From contig CM053148.1 of assembly GCA_028571685.1 (NCBI GenBank), positions 83,536,001 through 83,600,000 of the forward strand: DNA of 64,000 nucleotides, in the 5' to 3' direction. Below are positions 22,934 to 33,382 of this stretch, one piece after another. Source of the DNA: Heterohyrax brucei. Lineage: Eukaryota > Chordata > Mammalia > Hyracoidea > Procaviidae. The stretch's first letter is position 1, and the number at the start of each line of letters is the position of its first letter. Position numbers and translations under genes: made by a program. A model generated the notes under the pieces. It worked only from the letters and a program-made list of their open reading frames with translations, had not been told where the DNA came from and searched no databases.

Positions 22934-23350
22934 CACTCACCTGTCATTTTGTCATACTGTGGTGGCTTGTGTTTTGCTGTGATGCTAAAAGCTGTGCCTG
23001 TGATGTTTCAAATTCCAGTAGGGTCAACCATGGTGGACAAGTTTTAAAGAACTTTCCAAACTAACGCTAACTATGACAAAAGGCCTGGTGATCTACTTTG
23101 GAAAGTTCATCCATGAAAATCTGATGAATCGCAACAGAACATTGTGGGATTCTTTTGCTTCAGATGTGTTATCAGGCGGTGAGGAGGACATCATGCTTGT
23201 TGATGTGGACAGCCAGCAAGGACAAGGTAAATCCTCAGTGAGGCGAATAGGCACAGTGGTGAACTCCAACACGCTGGCAGGTGTGGAGGTAACACAGGAG
23301 CAGCCAACACACAACTGCCGTGAGTCAGAGTCAGATCGGCAGCACTTATC
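22934..23350 (+). mobile_element. RTE LINE with both ends and a large internal deletion
   Basis: 22934-23180 is the RTE 5' region (CTGTCATTTTGTCATACTGT, TGCTGTGATGCTAAAAGC, GGCCTGGTGATCTACTTT). 23181-23350 is the RTE 3' region (GAGGACATCATGCTTG, then CGTGAGTCAGAGTCAGATCG). Almost the entire ORF2 is missing, so this looks like a non-autonomous, internally deleted form of about 410 bp. Confidence 0.65.
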
Positions 23351-24330
23351 TATCCACATGGAAATTAAATTTCTAAAATTCTCATGCAGTTTCAACTTTT
23401 AAATAAAAATTATTTCTTAAAACTTAAGAAGTATATTAATTAAGTAGAACACAATTTTACTTAAAAATAAAATACATTCCTTTTAAATAGACTTTTAAAT
23501 CATAAATAGTTTTGTATTTTCAAAATTATTGAAAAGAATATGCAGTTTCTGAATATTTTTCAGCCAGCTCCCCCTGATGGTAACATTTTACACAATCACA
23601 GCACAGTTGTTGAAACTAACACTGATATGTTGACGAAGTCACACTCTATTCAGATTTTACCAACGTTTCTTTAGTCGCTTTTCTGTTCCAATTTTCAATC
23701 CATGGTATCACATAGCATTTAGTATTCAATATCTTATGAATGCATTTATTATTTTGGACAAATGGAAAAAATCAGTTGCGTAATAAACATTATTTAAATT
23801 CTTAGTGAAACATACAGTAAAAGTAGGAATCTGTGTTTCCTAGTCAGGAGTTTTATGAAACCTGGAGAAATATTAAAAACTGCATCTATTTACTACATCT
23901 TGTGTAATTGTTATTTTGTTGACAGTATTTATTAGGTTGAGTTTATTGAGAGCACAATTGTATGAAAATATGAGATTCCTATGTGGAGCATAATGAAATA
24001 ATGATTTTACAGTTGCTGTAAAACAGTGTAATATATAATTTATAATTTCCAGATATAAACAATTTCCACATGCTCACTCTAGCGTATATTTCTATGTCTA
24101 CTAACAATCTGGGTTGGAACAAAAAGAGTAAAGGTGTTGCTGTGAGACAGCTGAAAATCTGGCGAAGGAAAGAGAGAGACACAATGACAGAAGAGGAAAG
24201 CTTAAAACATGCCAGGCTTGGGCATTTCTGGGGAACTTGAAATAAGAGCTCTCTTTTGACAGTATTCTTTTTTTTTTTTTTTAATTAAATTTGGAACTTA
24301 TGCATGTGGTCTTGCTAACTGATACCATGA
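23351..24330. other. Unrecognised AT-rich intergenic sequence
   Basis: No gene. T-rich run at about 24267-24283. Confidence 0.4.
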
Positions 24331-24332
24331 AG

Positions 24333-24530
24333 ACCAAAACCAAACCAACCCACTACCATCGAGGATTCACACTGACTCTATAGGACAGAGTAGAACTGCT
24401 CTCATAGTGCTTTCAAGGCTGTAAATCTCTGTAGATGCAGATGGCTACATGTTTCTCTGCCGAACTGCTCGTGAATTTTAACCTTTTGGTTAGCAGCCAA
24501 GTGTTTAACCACTCCACCACTAGGGCTCCA
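24333..24530 (-). repeat. AfroSINE long variant, antisense (second cluster, 1 of 4)
   Basis: ATCGAGGATTCACACTGACT tail, GGCTGTAAATCTCTGTAGAT middle block, CCACCACTAGGGCTCC head. Confidence 0.86.
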
Positions 24531-24552
24531 GCTGACATCATACCACAAAAAC

Positions 24553-24712
24553 AAATGAAGCTTGGCTGCAAAGTCAATTTTGATGCATAGCAATCCTATA
24601 AGACAGAGTAGAACTGCCCATATGGTTTCCAAGGAATGGCTGATCAGTAGATACTCACTGCCAGCCTTTTGGTTAGCAGCCAAGTTCTTAACCAGTGCAC
24701 ACTAGGTCTTCA
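24553..24712 (-). repeat. AfroSINE, antisense (second cluster, 2 of 4)
   Basis: AAGTCAATTTTGATGCATAG tail, AGACAGAGTAGAACTGCCCA body, head degraded. Confidence 0.83.
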
Positions 24713-24771
24713 CTAATATTTCAGAAGATACAAAAAAATAAAACAACAACAAATAACTAAAAAAAAAAAAC

Positions 24772-24971
24772 TAAACTGGTTGTCATAGAGCTCATCCCAA
24801 CTCATGGTGACCCCATTTATGTCAGAGCAGAACTGTGTCCTGCAGGGTTTTTGAAGGCTGATTTTTTAGAAGTAGATGGCTGGATTTTTCAGGGTACCTT
24901 TAAGTGGCCTTGAACTGCCAAACTTTGGTTTAGTAGCTGATCACATTAACTATTGTACCACTCAGGAACTG
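24772..24971 (-). repeat. AfroSINE long variant, antisense (second cluster, 3 of 4)
   Basis: CATCCCAACTCATGGTGACC tail, GAAGGCTGATTTTTTAGAAG middle block, TACCACTCAGGAACT head. Confidence 0.77.
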
Positions 24972-24995
24972 TACAAAAGGTATATAAAACCAAAC

Positions 24996-25164
24996 AAACA
25001 AACAAAAAAAACCCATTGCTGCTGAACTGATTCTGACTCTACAGTGACCCTACAAGACAGAGTAGAGCTGCCCCATAGAATTTCCAAGGTGCACCTGGTG
25101 GAGTAGAACTGCTGACCTTCTGGTTGACAGCTGGGCCCTTAACCACCATATTGCCAGGTTTTCC
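24996..25164 (-). repeat. AfroSINE, antisense (second cluster, 4 of 4)
   Basis: TGCTGAACTGATTCTGACTC tail, CATATTGCCAGGTTTTCC head. Confidence 0.87.
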
Positions 25165-25985
25165 AAATAGAGGGTATAGCATGTGGGAGTCAGACCATCA
25201 ACTCATCACAGAGTAGCCAGTTCCACAGCATTACACTGAAAAAGGTTTTCAAGTCAAAGAATAAGGGAAATTCAGAGAGGACCAAGGAAATAGTGCAAGA
25301 ATGGTTAAATAACTGATTACAGAACATGATCTTTAAGGCATGGGATCATTTACCCTAGAGAAAGCTAAAATCAATCTTCAACTTGAAGTTTGGCTACTAC
25401 CCAGTGGATGTAATTTACAGCACCTACTGAACTCAGAACAGATGGAAGTAATTGCAACAACAGAAAGATATGTTGAGATAAAGAAAGGAAAAACCTTCCT
25501 GATTACAGAAGATAGTGAGTTGCTAAAAGTTCAGCAGTGTTTTTCGCTTTTAGCAAGTAAAGAAAAATACCATTCTGAAATACATATTATCATGACCTTG
25601 GTTTTCTTTAGATTAGCTCTACATATGTTTCTATCTGTTAGCCGTATGTCTGCTCCTGGATCTTTCTGAACTGTGTGTAAATAGAGTGATATCTTATATT
25701 TTGTGCAATTACGTTCTTTCACTCAAAATTATGTTCCTAAAATAATCCACATCAGACTTTGTGTTTTGTTTTGAGAATTACCTTACTTTTTGGTACCCCA
25801 AAGTGTTCCAAGCACCTCTTCAGTTTTTCTCGCTCAACCACTCCACCAAGGAACTCGAACTTCCTTTATTGGAGAATGGTGTTTAGACGTCATCATCTAA
25901 GTCATGAGTGTGCTATTGCTGTTGGTTTTTCATTGCTTTTAAACTCTCTCGGCAGACAGTCTGGAGACACATCTATATCTATGTA
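25165..25985. other. Unrecognised intergenic sequence
   Basis: Open frames of about 100 codons (for example 25340-25669) without a recognisable family. Confidence 0.4.
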
Positions 25986-25988
25986 TAA

Positions 25989-26145
25989 AGGAGCCCTGGT
26001 GGGTCAGTGGTTAAGAGCTCAGGTGCTAACCAAAAGGTTGGCAGTTTGAATCCCCCTGCTGCTCCTTAGAATCCCTGTGAGACAGTTTTTATCTTGCCTA
26101 TGGGGTCACTGTGATTAGGAATTGACTTGAGGGCAATGGGTTTGG
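25989..26145 (+). repeat. AfroSINE, sense
   Basis: GGAGCCCTGGTGGGTCAGTG head, GGGTCACTGTGATTAGGAAT tail. Confidence 0.88.
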
Positions 26146-26181
26146 TATTATACATATATCCGTATGTGCATGTGTGTAAAA

Positions 26182-26400
26182 TTCCAGGTGGCATAGTGGC
26201 TAAATGCTATAGCTGCTAACCAAAAAGTTGACAGTTCAAATCTACACAGCAATCCTTAGAAACCAGGAGGCAGTTCTACTCCACCACGTAAGGCTGGAGG
26301 TCATGGTTTCAGGAGACCAAGGCAGAAGCTGCCAGACCACTTACAAGTTAGGCTGCTATGAGTTGAAATTGACTCAACAGCAATAGGTTGGTTTTATGGA
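26182..26400 (+). repeat. AfroSINE, sense, carrying a foreign 60-nt block
   Basis: Normal head and tail (GCTGCTATGAGTTGAAATTG), but 26293-26352 replaces the expected body segment. That block is the reverse complement of 26707-26766 in the LTR 400 bp downstream. Confidence 0.85.
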
Positions 26401-26557
26401 GTTTTTTACGTTAATTTATCTTGCTGTGACATATAATAAGTATACATCTAATTTTTTAGGAGTAGAAAGTTCAGAAATAGTCATTTGTAAGTGTTCACTT
26501 ACATTATGGTAAATGTGCGAATGGTATACAGTGTGGAAAGAATGGCCTTTTTTATAT

Positions 26558-27092
26558 ATGATGCTGTGGCAGATTAAAGATCTCCATAAATCAATTAACA
26601 ATCCTTCATCCAGAAGTGATCAGTTTCCTCTTCCCTTGACTTTGGGCTTTCGTGTGACTGCTTCCACTAGTATAGAAAGAGAAAGCGGAATTATGCCAGT
26701 TCTGAACCTAACTTGTAAGTGGTCTGGCAGCTTCTGCCTTCGTCTCCTGAAACCATGACCTCTAGCACCAACATTCCAAACTACCTTGAGGTCACCTTTA
26801 TGTGAGAATCTCAAGTCACACAAAGAAGCCCCAGAGGGTGAGATATCATCTGTAGAAAGAGAAAGGGAGAGATGTGAAGGAGCTTGAGCATCAGACATCT
26901 GAGTGAAGAAGTCATCCTGGAAATGAATGCTTCAGTCCCAAGTGCCCCAGCTGATAACACAGATCAGAGAAGAACCACCATGCAAAGCCCTTCCACAACT
27001 CCTGAGCCAAATATTCACAAGCAAAAGAAAAACTGTGTTTTAAACCACTAAGTTTTGGGGTAGTTTTTTACAGACTGATGACTGGAATGTGC
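26558..27092 (+). mobile_element. Solo LTR, MLT1-type (MaLR)
   Basis: Fossil LTR, probably older than the eutherian radiation. CTGTGGCAGATTAAAGATCT near the start and TTTAAACCACTAAGTTTTGG near the end are typical of MLT1. No internal region nearby. Confidence 0.72.
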
Positions 27093-27149
27093 TAAACCAA
27101 TCATATATTTGTGAAGAAAAATTAAAATTTACCCCTGCTTTACTTCCGA

Positions 27150-27300
27150 CCCTGGTGGTATAGTGGTTAAGTGTTACACCTGTTAACCAGAAGGTTAGCA
27201 ATTCAAATCCACCAGGCATTCTTTGGAAATTCTATGAGTTGGTTCTACTCTTCCTATGGGGTCACTGTGAGTTGCAATTGACTCAATGGCAACCTCGATA
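27150..27300 (+). repeat. AfroSINE, sense
   Basis: CCCTGGTGGTATAGTGGTTA head, GAGTTGCAATTGACTCAATG tail. Confidence 0.86.
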
Positions 27301-27625
27301 TTAATTTGAAATAGATATGGCTCTAAATGTAAAAGGAAAATTATAAACCATCCAGGGAAAACACCGGAGAAAAACTTTATTATTGAAAACTAAGCAAGGT
27401 TCATTTAAAAAGACTCTGGAAACAGAGCATAAATGGAAAAGCTGATAAACTACAGTTCATTAAAACTGAACATTCTTGTTTTTCTAAAGACACTATTGAA
27501 AATTTCCAGATTGAAACATGCTGGTTACAATATATGTATTTCCTTAAAGTTTCTATTTCACGTCTTTTTCAATTCTTTCATTTTCAACCTATCTGTATTT
27601 CATACTTCCTAATTAAGATTTGAAA

Positions 27626-27790
27626 ACCCTGGTGGATAGTGGGTTAAGCGCTATGTCTGCAAACCAAAAGGCCAGCAGTTCAAATCAGCCAGGTGCTCCT
27701 TGGAAACTCTATGGGGCAGTTTTGCTCTGACTTCTAGGGTCAATCTGAGTTGGACCCAATTTGACGGCAGTATTTTGTTCTGTTTTGTTT
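27626..27790 (+). repeat. AfroSINE, sense
   Basis: AACCCTGGTGGATAGTGGGT head, CTATGGGGCAGTTTTGCTCT body, CCCAATTTGACGGCAGTA tail. Confidence 0.86.
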
Positions 27791-28017
27791 AATTAAATGT
27801 GTCTCATATAAACAATAAATAAGTGGTTATTTTTTATCAGTATTTTAATCTGGCAATCTTGTCTCTTAACTGAGATATTTGATGCATATACACTTAATGT
27901 AACTAATCATATAGATACATGCTTTATTTTCCACTTGTTCCATCTTGCTTTTGTTTGTATTTATAGTATTAATTATAGCATATTTATTGTTATATTATCA
28001 TAGTATTTGTATATTAC

Positions 28018-28178
28018 AACCCACAATTGTTGAGTAGAGTCCGACTCATAGTGACCCCAGAGATCAGAGTAGAATTGACTCAGAGTTTCCAAGGAATTTT
28101 TAGCAGATTTGAACTGCCAACCTTTTGGTTGGCAGCCGTAGCACTTAACCTACTATGCTGCCTGGGTTTCCTTTATAT
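28018..28178 (-). repeat. AfroSINE, antisense
   Basis: GTTGAGTAGAGTCCGACTCA tail, GCTGCCTGGGTTTCC head. Confidence 0.87.
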
Positions 28179-28349
28179 ATTACAGTATTTATATATTATA
28201 GTATTTATTTGCAATTATAAAGAGAGAAGAACGATTATGAAAGTAACATGTCTTTTCTCGCTGTCTTTTAAGATTTTCTAATTAACCTTAATTTTGTGAT
28301 AATGTGTTAGTGTGATTTTATTACTTTTCTTGTTTGGGTTCCCTTGATT

Positions 28350-28880
28350 TTAGTGAATACCTGGGTTGATATCTTACAGTAGAGAAAATTTTCAGTCATT
28401 GTCTCCTCAAATGTTATTTACCATCTCTCTTTCTCTCTTTGTTTCCCCTCCATGTGAGGTTTCAGTTATACATATGTTAGACTGTTTGTGTCTCAAACAT
28501 TTGTTATGCTTTGTTCTGTTTTTCTTTTTTCTTCTTTCAGTGTTCACTTTTTATATTTAACCTTTACTTTTAAGTTTAAGCAATATTTTATATTGTACAT
28601 GCTGTATTTCTCCACTTCCACCTCCCTCTTTGTCTAGGCTTCTGTTAAAACTCTCAAATGAACTTCACTTTTCATATATATATTATTTTCAGTTTTATGC
28701 ATCCATTTTTTTTTTTCTCTTTGGATTCCATTTATCTTGTAGAAATTTCTCATGTCTTCATAATTTTGCTCACATCTCTTCTATTTATTTAATGTTTATT
28801 ATAGTTGTAATATTAAAGTTATTATCTAGACATTTCAATATATAGATCCTTTGTGGGGTTTATTCCATAGGTTATTTTTA
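28350..28880 (-). mobile_element. Old L1 3'-end-like sequence, antisense
   Basis: T/C-rich text such as GTTATACATATGTTAGACTG and TGTTCTGTTTTTCTTTTTTC resembles mammal-wide L1M 3'UTR in reverse. Low certainty. Confidence 0.4.
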
Positions 28881-29870
28881 TTTAATTAAGAAGCATGTCT
28901 TCACACATACCATAATATGCTTTCATGTACTAGACATTATAATTAAAAGCAAGTGGAATCAGGAGTCACTGCTATCTCCCTGAAGGAGAGCATTTCCTGT
29001 CTCCCGTAAGGCAGATAGAGTGAGACACTGGTCTCATCAAAACCACAAAAAATTGATTTAAGTAACCATCCAGTTGTGGTTTTATTTATACCCATTTTAC
29101 TTCTGGCTTTATTTGTCTCTCTTGAAGAACTTGTCATGTCTTTATTACAAGGTCCTCCCTCTAGAAAGATTTTACCTTATCAGTACTTCTGTCCCAGCCC
29201 TCTGAATCCCTTTACGACCCCAAATAGTAATACAAGAGGAAACTGGTAGGGAAATATTTGGAGTTACTTCTTCCAGACTCCAATTCTTTACTCCGTCTCA
29301 AGTTGCTATCAAAAACTCGGCTTCTTTCTCTTTTACCTAAGAAAATCCCTTTGTCTGTGTCAAGTCTGACCCTTAGCCATGCCCAGCCCCAGCAAGCCCC
29401 TCAGGAGCTAACAGTACTCTCTTCTTCCTTACGTTTTACTATTCTTTTCTGGAATGTAATTCCTTGATTTAGAATTATCTCCATTCATAGCTCTCTAATA
29501 TTTTTCAAAAGATACACTGTTTTTTTTACTTTCATCCTTTCTACTAGTATGATAGAATAGTCAAGTACTGTCTATTTTGTCATACTTGCCATGAGTATAA
29601 TAGAAGAGGTGGTCTAAATCCAACTAGAAACAGTTCTTCCTACAAAGTCTTTCTTTTATGAAAGTGTCATGTGATTCTCTTGTTTTCCACACAAGTCTTA
29701 AAATTAGTTCACCAAGTCAGCAAAAGAGGCTTATGATTTTTATTTTCATTGTTTTGCACTTATAGACTAATCTGAATGCATTTTTTTTGATAGGTCTTTT
29801 AGTCTGTGACTATATTTTATTTCTGTATTTAAGTATCTTTGATGTTTTTCACTAAAGATGAATATGCATA
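28881..29870. other. Unrecognised intergenic sequence
   Basis: No gene or clear element. Confidence 0.4.
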
Positions 29871-29874
29871 AAAG

Positions 29875-30735
29875 ATTTGCAGCTCTCTTATCAAATCCAT
29901 TCCTACACAGTTTATTCCCAGTACAATTATAAATGACACATTTTATCTGATTTTGCTTTCTGAAGATATGTTAACAGAATTTAAAAAATGCAATTTAGTC
30001 TTGTGTCTTGATTTGTATTAAAAGAATAAAAAACCTTATACCTGCTTATTAATTAATTCTAAGTATGCGCAAATTATTTTGGGTTCTCTGTAATGACAAT
30101 CATATGACTTGCAAATAACATTTTTCTTACCTCAAGAAGAATGTTTATTTAAACTACTGATAGCAAGTAGACTTGATTAATTCCTGACCATACCTGAAAT
30201 ATTTCCATTTCTCCAACAAGTATAATTTTTTGCTATAAATTTTTGTGACATCATTGAGTCATAAAAGTTTCCTTTTATCATTAGTTTGTATGGATTTGCC
30301 TAATATTTTTCTGCATTTTCTCATACAATTGTCATTTTTTTCTCTTTCAAATTATTAATGTACTAAATTATATAAATTGATTTGCTCATAGCTAAGTCTC
30401 TTGCATTTTGAATTAAAACTTTGGGTCAACATGCATTTATATCTGGTTTTTTGACATTACTTGATTAGCCAAAAACCAAGTGCCATGAAGTCGGATCTGA
30501 CTCATGGCGACTCTAGGGGCCAGGGTCTTACTAATATTTTGCTTTACGGTTTCACATCAGTGCTCTTAAGTAAGATGGCTGAAATCTCTCTTTTTCTTTT
30601 TTTTTGAGATTATCTGGTACCAAGATTGTTTCTCTTGTATAATAAACTGGGATGTTATCACTTCTGGAGTCTGTCCACATTGTGTATTAAATGGCTTGCT
30701 TTCTTTGTTTTGTTTTCTCTGTGCTTTGCTTTTGT
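29875..30735 (-). mobile_element. Old L1 ORF2-like fragment, antisense, with a SINE-tail insert
   Basis: Blocks such as TCTTACTAATATTTTGCTTT and GATTATCTGGTACCAAGATT resemble the antisense of L1 ORF2. A ~58-nt AfroSINE tail lies at 30476-30533. Confidence 0.4.
30476..30533 (-). repeat. SINE-tail fragment, antisense
   Basis: CCAAGTGCCATGAAGTCGGA and CTGACTCATGGCGACTCTAG only; no convincing flanking repeat. Confidence 0.7.
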
Positions 30736-32070
30736 TTTACTCTGTGCTTGTATTTCTGTGGATATTATTTGAGCCCTCCACTATGGTGGTTTTGGTGAGA
30801 CATGGGTTTTGTCTGGTCCTGCAAAGTCCCTAGGGACATTATTAACCAGGGGCTACTTTCCACTGAATACTTGTACAGAGAACTGTTGAGACCACCCAGG
30901 AAGTACGATGAATTTGGTCTGTAAAAGTGAAGTCAGAAGGCTTGTCATTGCAGATTCTCAAGGAAAGTTTTCCTCACCCCTCTACAGAGTATCCAAGTTT
31001 AAGATAGGCTATTTCCCTTGTATTCTCCTGAGATATGTCTATGTGGGGTGTTGAGAAATAATCCCTCGTAAATACACCATCATGAATATACTTGAGGTTT
31101 ATCTTATACACTGTGGACGAACAGTCCCTGAAAATAAACTTGCCTTAAGCAGCAGCCCCCCTCAAGGGGAATTGGCTTGAGACTCTTGCTTCACTCTGTT
31201 CCAGATTTCTCTTAGTTTCCCATCTCTGGGAATTCTTTGCTTTCTTGTCTGCTTACACATGCATTCATAAAGAATTTATTTTTAATATTTCTCTCATTTT
31301 TTTAAACTGGTTTACGACAGCAGGTCTCTTAGCCAACCTGTTCTCTAAAACTGACTGAAACATAAATATAAACCTACTAATTTTAAAATCTTGTACTAGA
31401 AACATAAATACCAATGCCCAGTTACAAGCTTTTTATACTCTTGTATGAAAGCATTCTCACCTATAAAATCTAGCAGTTCAGTGATTTTCATTTGAGGCTG
31501 CTTTAAAAAATTTCCAACCATAATTTATTAATCATTTTTTTAAAAAACTACATCAAGAATGATGCTCTTTTCTGCATGCCATCACTAGAAACTGTTATTC
31601 TTGTAATTGGCCTTAATAAATTTTATTTCACTTGAATTGAAACAAATGTTTGCTGTTCAAGTGCCTGAGAATTTAACAAAAAAGTTGCAGATGTAAATAA
31701 GACATGCCCCCATGTTGGAGGAGTGATCACTCTAATGGGAAAATGACATAAGATATTGAACCATTATAGAAATTTGATACATGGAAAAGAGAAGAAAAGG
31801 AAGTATGTATACAGTAACAAAAATAGAAGAAAGGATCCTATTATTACCTTAGTCTCTTTGTTTGTATGTGAAGGAGTCACTGGCATCATCTGGCTGTTTT
31901 TTTGTTTCGTTTTGTTTTGTTTTGACACTGGAAGCATCATAAGAGCAGAGATTTGAAAATAAGAGGTTTTCCAAGCACACACAAGACTGAAGCATCTTCT
32001 GGGATTTGGGAAGACAATATAGAATAAATAAAAGTACAGAGCCATAAAGCAGCACTTTGTGTACCTGGAT
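30736..32070. other. Unrecognised intergenic sequence
   Basis: No gene or confident element; AT-rich. Confidence 0.4.
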
Positions 32071-32074
32071 CAGT

Positions 32075-32236
32075 AAACCAAACCCACTGCCACAGAGTCG
32101 ATTCTGACTGATAGTGACCCTATAGGACAGAGTAGAACTGTCTCATAGAGTTTCCAAGGAGCGCCTGGTAGATTTAACCTGCCAATTTTCTGGTTAGCAG
32201 CCAAAACACTTAACTACTAAGCCAGTAGGGTTTCCA
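32075..32236 (-). repeat. AfroSINE, antisense
   Basis: GCCACAGAGTCGATTCTGAC tail, GGACAGAGTAGAACTGTCTC body, AGCCAGTAGGGTTTCC head. Confidence 0.9.
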
Positions 32237-32269
32237 ACTGTGTGTGCAGAAAACAAATAGTTTTGTCAA

Positions 32270-32300
32270 GTTGGATCCCACTCGACGGCACTTTGGCATG
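32270..32300 (+). repeat. SINE-tail fragment, sense
   Basis: GTTGGATCCCACTCGACGGC followed by ACTTTGG, only the tail of an AfroSINE; no clear target duplication. Confidence 0.65.
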
Positions 32301-32305
32301 AGAAC

Positions 32306-32442
32306 ATAATTGGAGACTGAGTGAAAGGTTAGCAATTTGAATCTATGAGCCTCTCCTTGGAAAACTTACGAGGCATTCTCGTCTGTGCTATAGGGTAGCT
32401 GTAAGTTGCAATAGACTCGATGGCAGAGGGTTTCATTGTTCA
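32306..32442 (+). repeat. AfroSINE, sense, diverged
   Basis: GAAAGGTTAGCAATTTGAAT, CATTCTCGTCTGTGCTATAG, GCAATAGACTCGATGGCAGA. Confidence 0.8.
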
Positions 32443-32832
32443 TTTGCTTTCTTTTGCATTTTTACAAGAATGTAAAATGCAAAGAGAAGGGTTTTGGAGA
32501 GGTAGGAAGGATCATAGCACTATGGGCTGTGACAAGGAGTTTTAGATGACTAGGAAGCATTGCCTTATTTGGTGAAGGATGAAAACAGATCTGCACAACA
32601 GAAATATCATTCCTGAAATTTGTGAGACATGGGATATGTGGAACATGAATATGCACTTTTTCTTTGTTCTTTATTTTTTAGTCTTTGTTTCTTTGTTCTG
32701 GGCATCATTTTCTGTAGATTTTCTGTGCATTTTAATTAAATTTATCTTTTTAATGGAAGTAAAACATACCCATATACTACAAAAATTGATTGTAATGTGA
32801 ACATATAAGGTATGTTTTTATTTATATATATA

Positions 32833-33380
32833 CAAGTTCTGACAGTTAAAGCCAGGAACTTAATTGTTCTAAGAGCTACATACCTTATTGCTTAATATCA
32901 CTACTGTCATCTCAGAAGCTATGCATCCATGCCATTGCCTAGTCAACCCTTCAAAGCAATTTTGGAACTCTATCTGGAACGGCCATTGCACATGGTGATA
33001 TGGTCGCAAGTTGGTAAACTTAATTTTATAGCTATCTGTGAGGGAGTTTTTAACCATTAAGCAAATAACTGTCTTGAAACACCCTCCCTACTGACCTGAT
33101 CCGGCCCCCAAGGACTTTTTTCTTTTCCTGAAGATAAAGGAAATATTGAAAGGAAGACCTTTTGAGGACATTCAGGTCATCAAGGATAATACAGTGACAG
33201 CTCTGATGGCCATTCCAGGAAAACAATTCTAAAATTGCTTTGAAGTGTGGACTAGGTGCTGGCATCATTGCATAGCTTCCCAAGGGGAGTCCTTCAGAGA
33301 CGATCATAGTGATGTTCAGCAATAAGATATGTAGCAGTTTTTCTAGGATTAGTTTGTGAACTTAATTGTCAGTCCCTGTG
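32833..33380 (+). mobile_element. Mariner-derived fold-back element, copy B
   Basis: Same layout as copy A at 10248-10810: inverted 3' terminus (32833-32985; ATTTTGGAACTCTATCTGGA), then the C-terminal half of mariner transposase in sense (LSVREFLTIKQI, KIKEILKGRPFEDIQ, TALMAIPGKQ). Left end CAAGTTCTGACAGTTAAAG against right end CTTAATTGTCAGTCCCTG. About 548 bp against about 563 bp for copy A. Confidence 0.82.
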
Positions 33381-33382
33381 GA

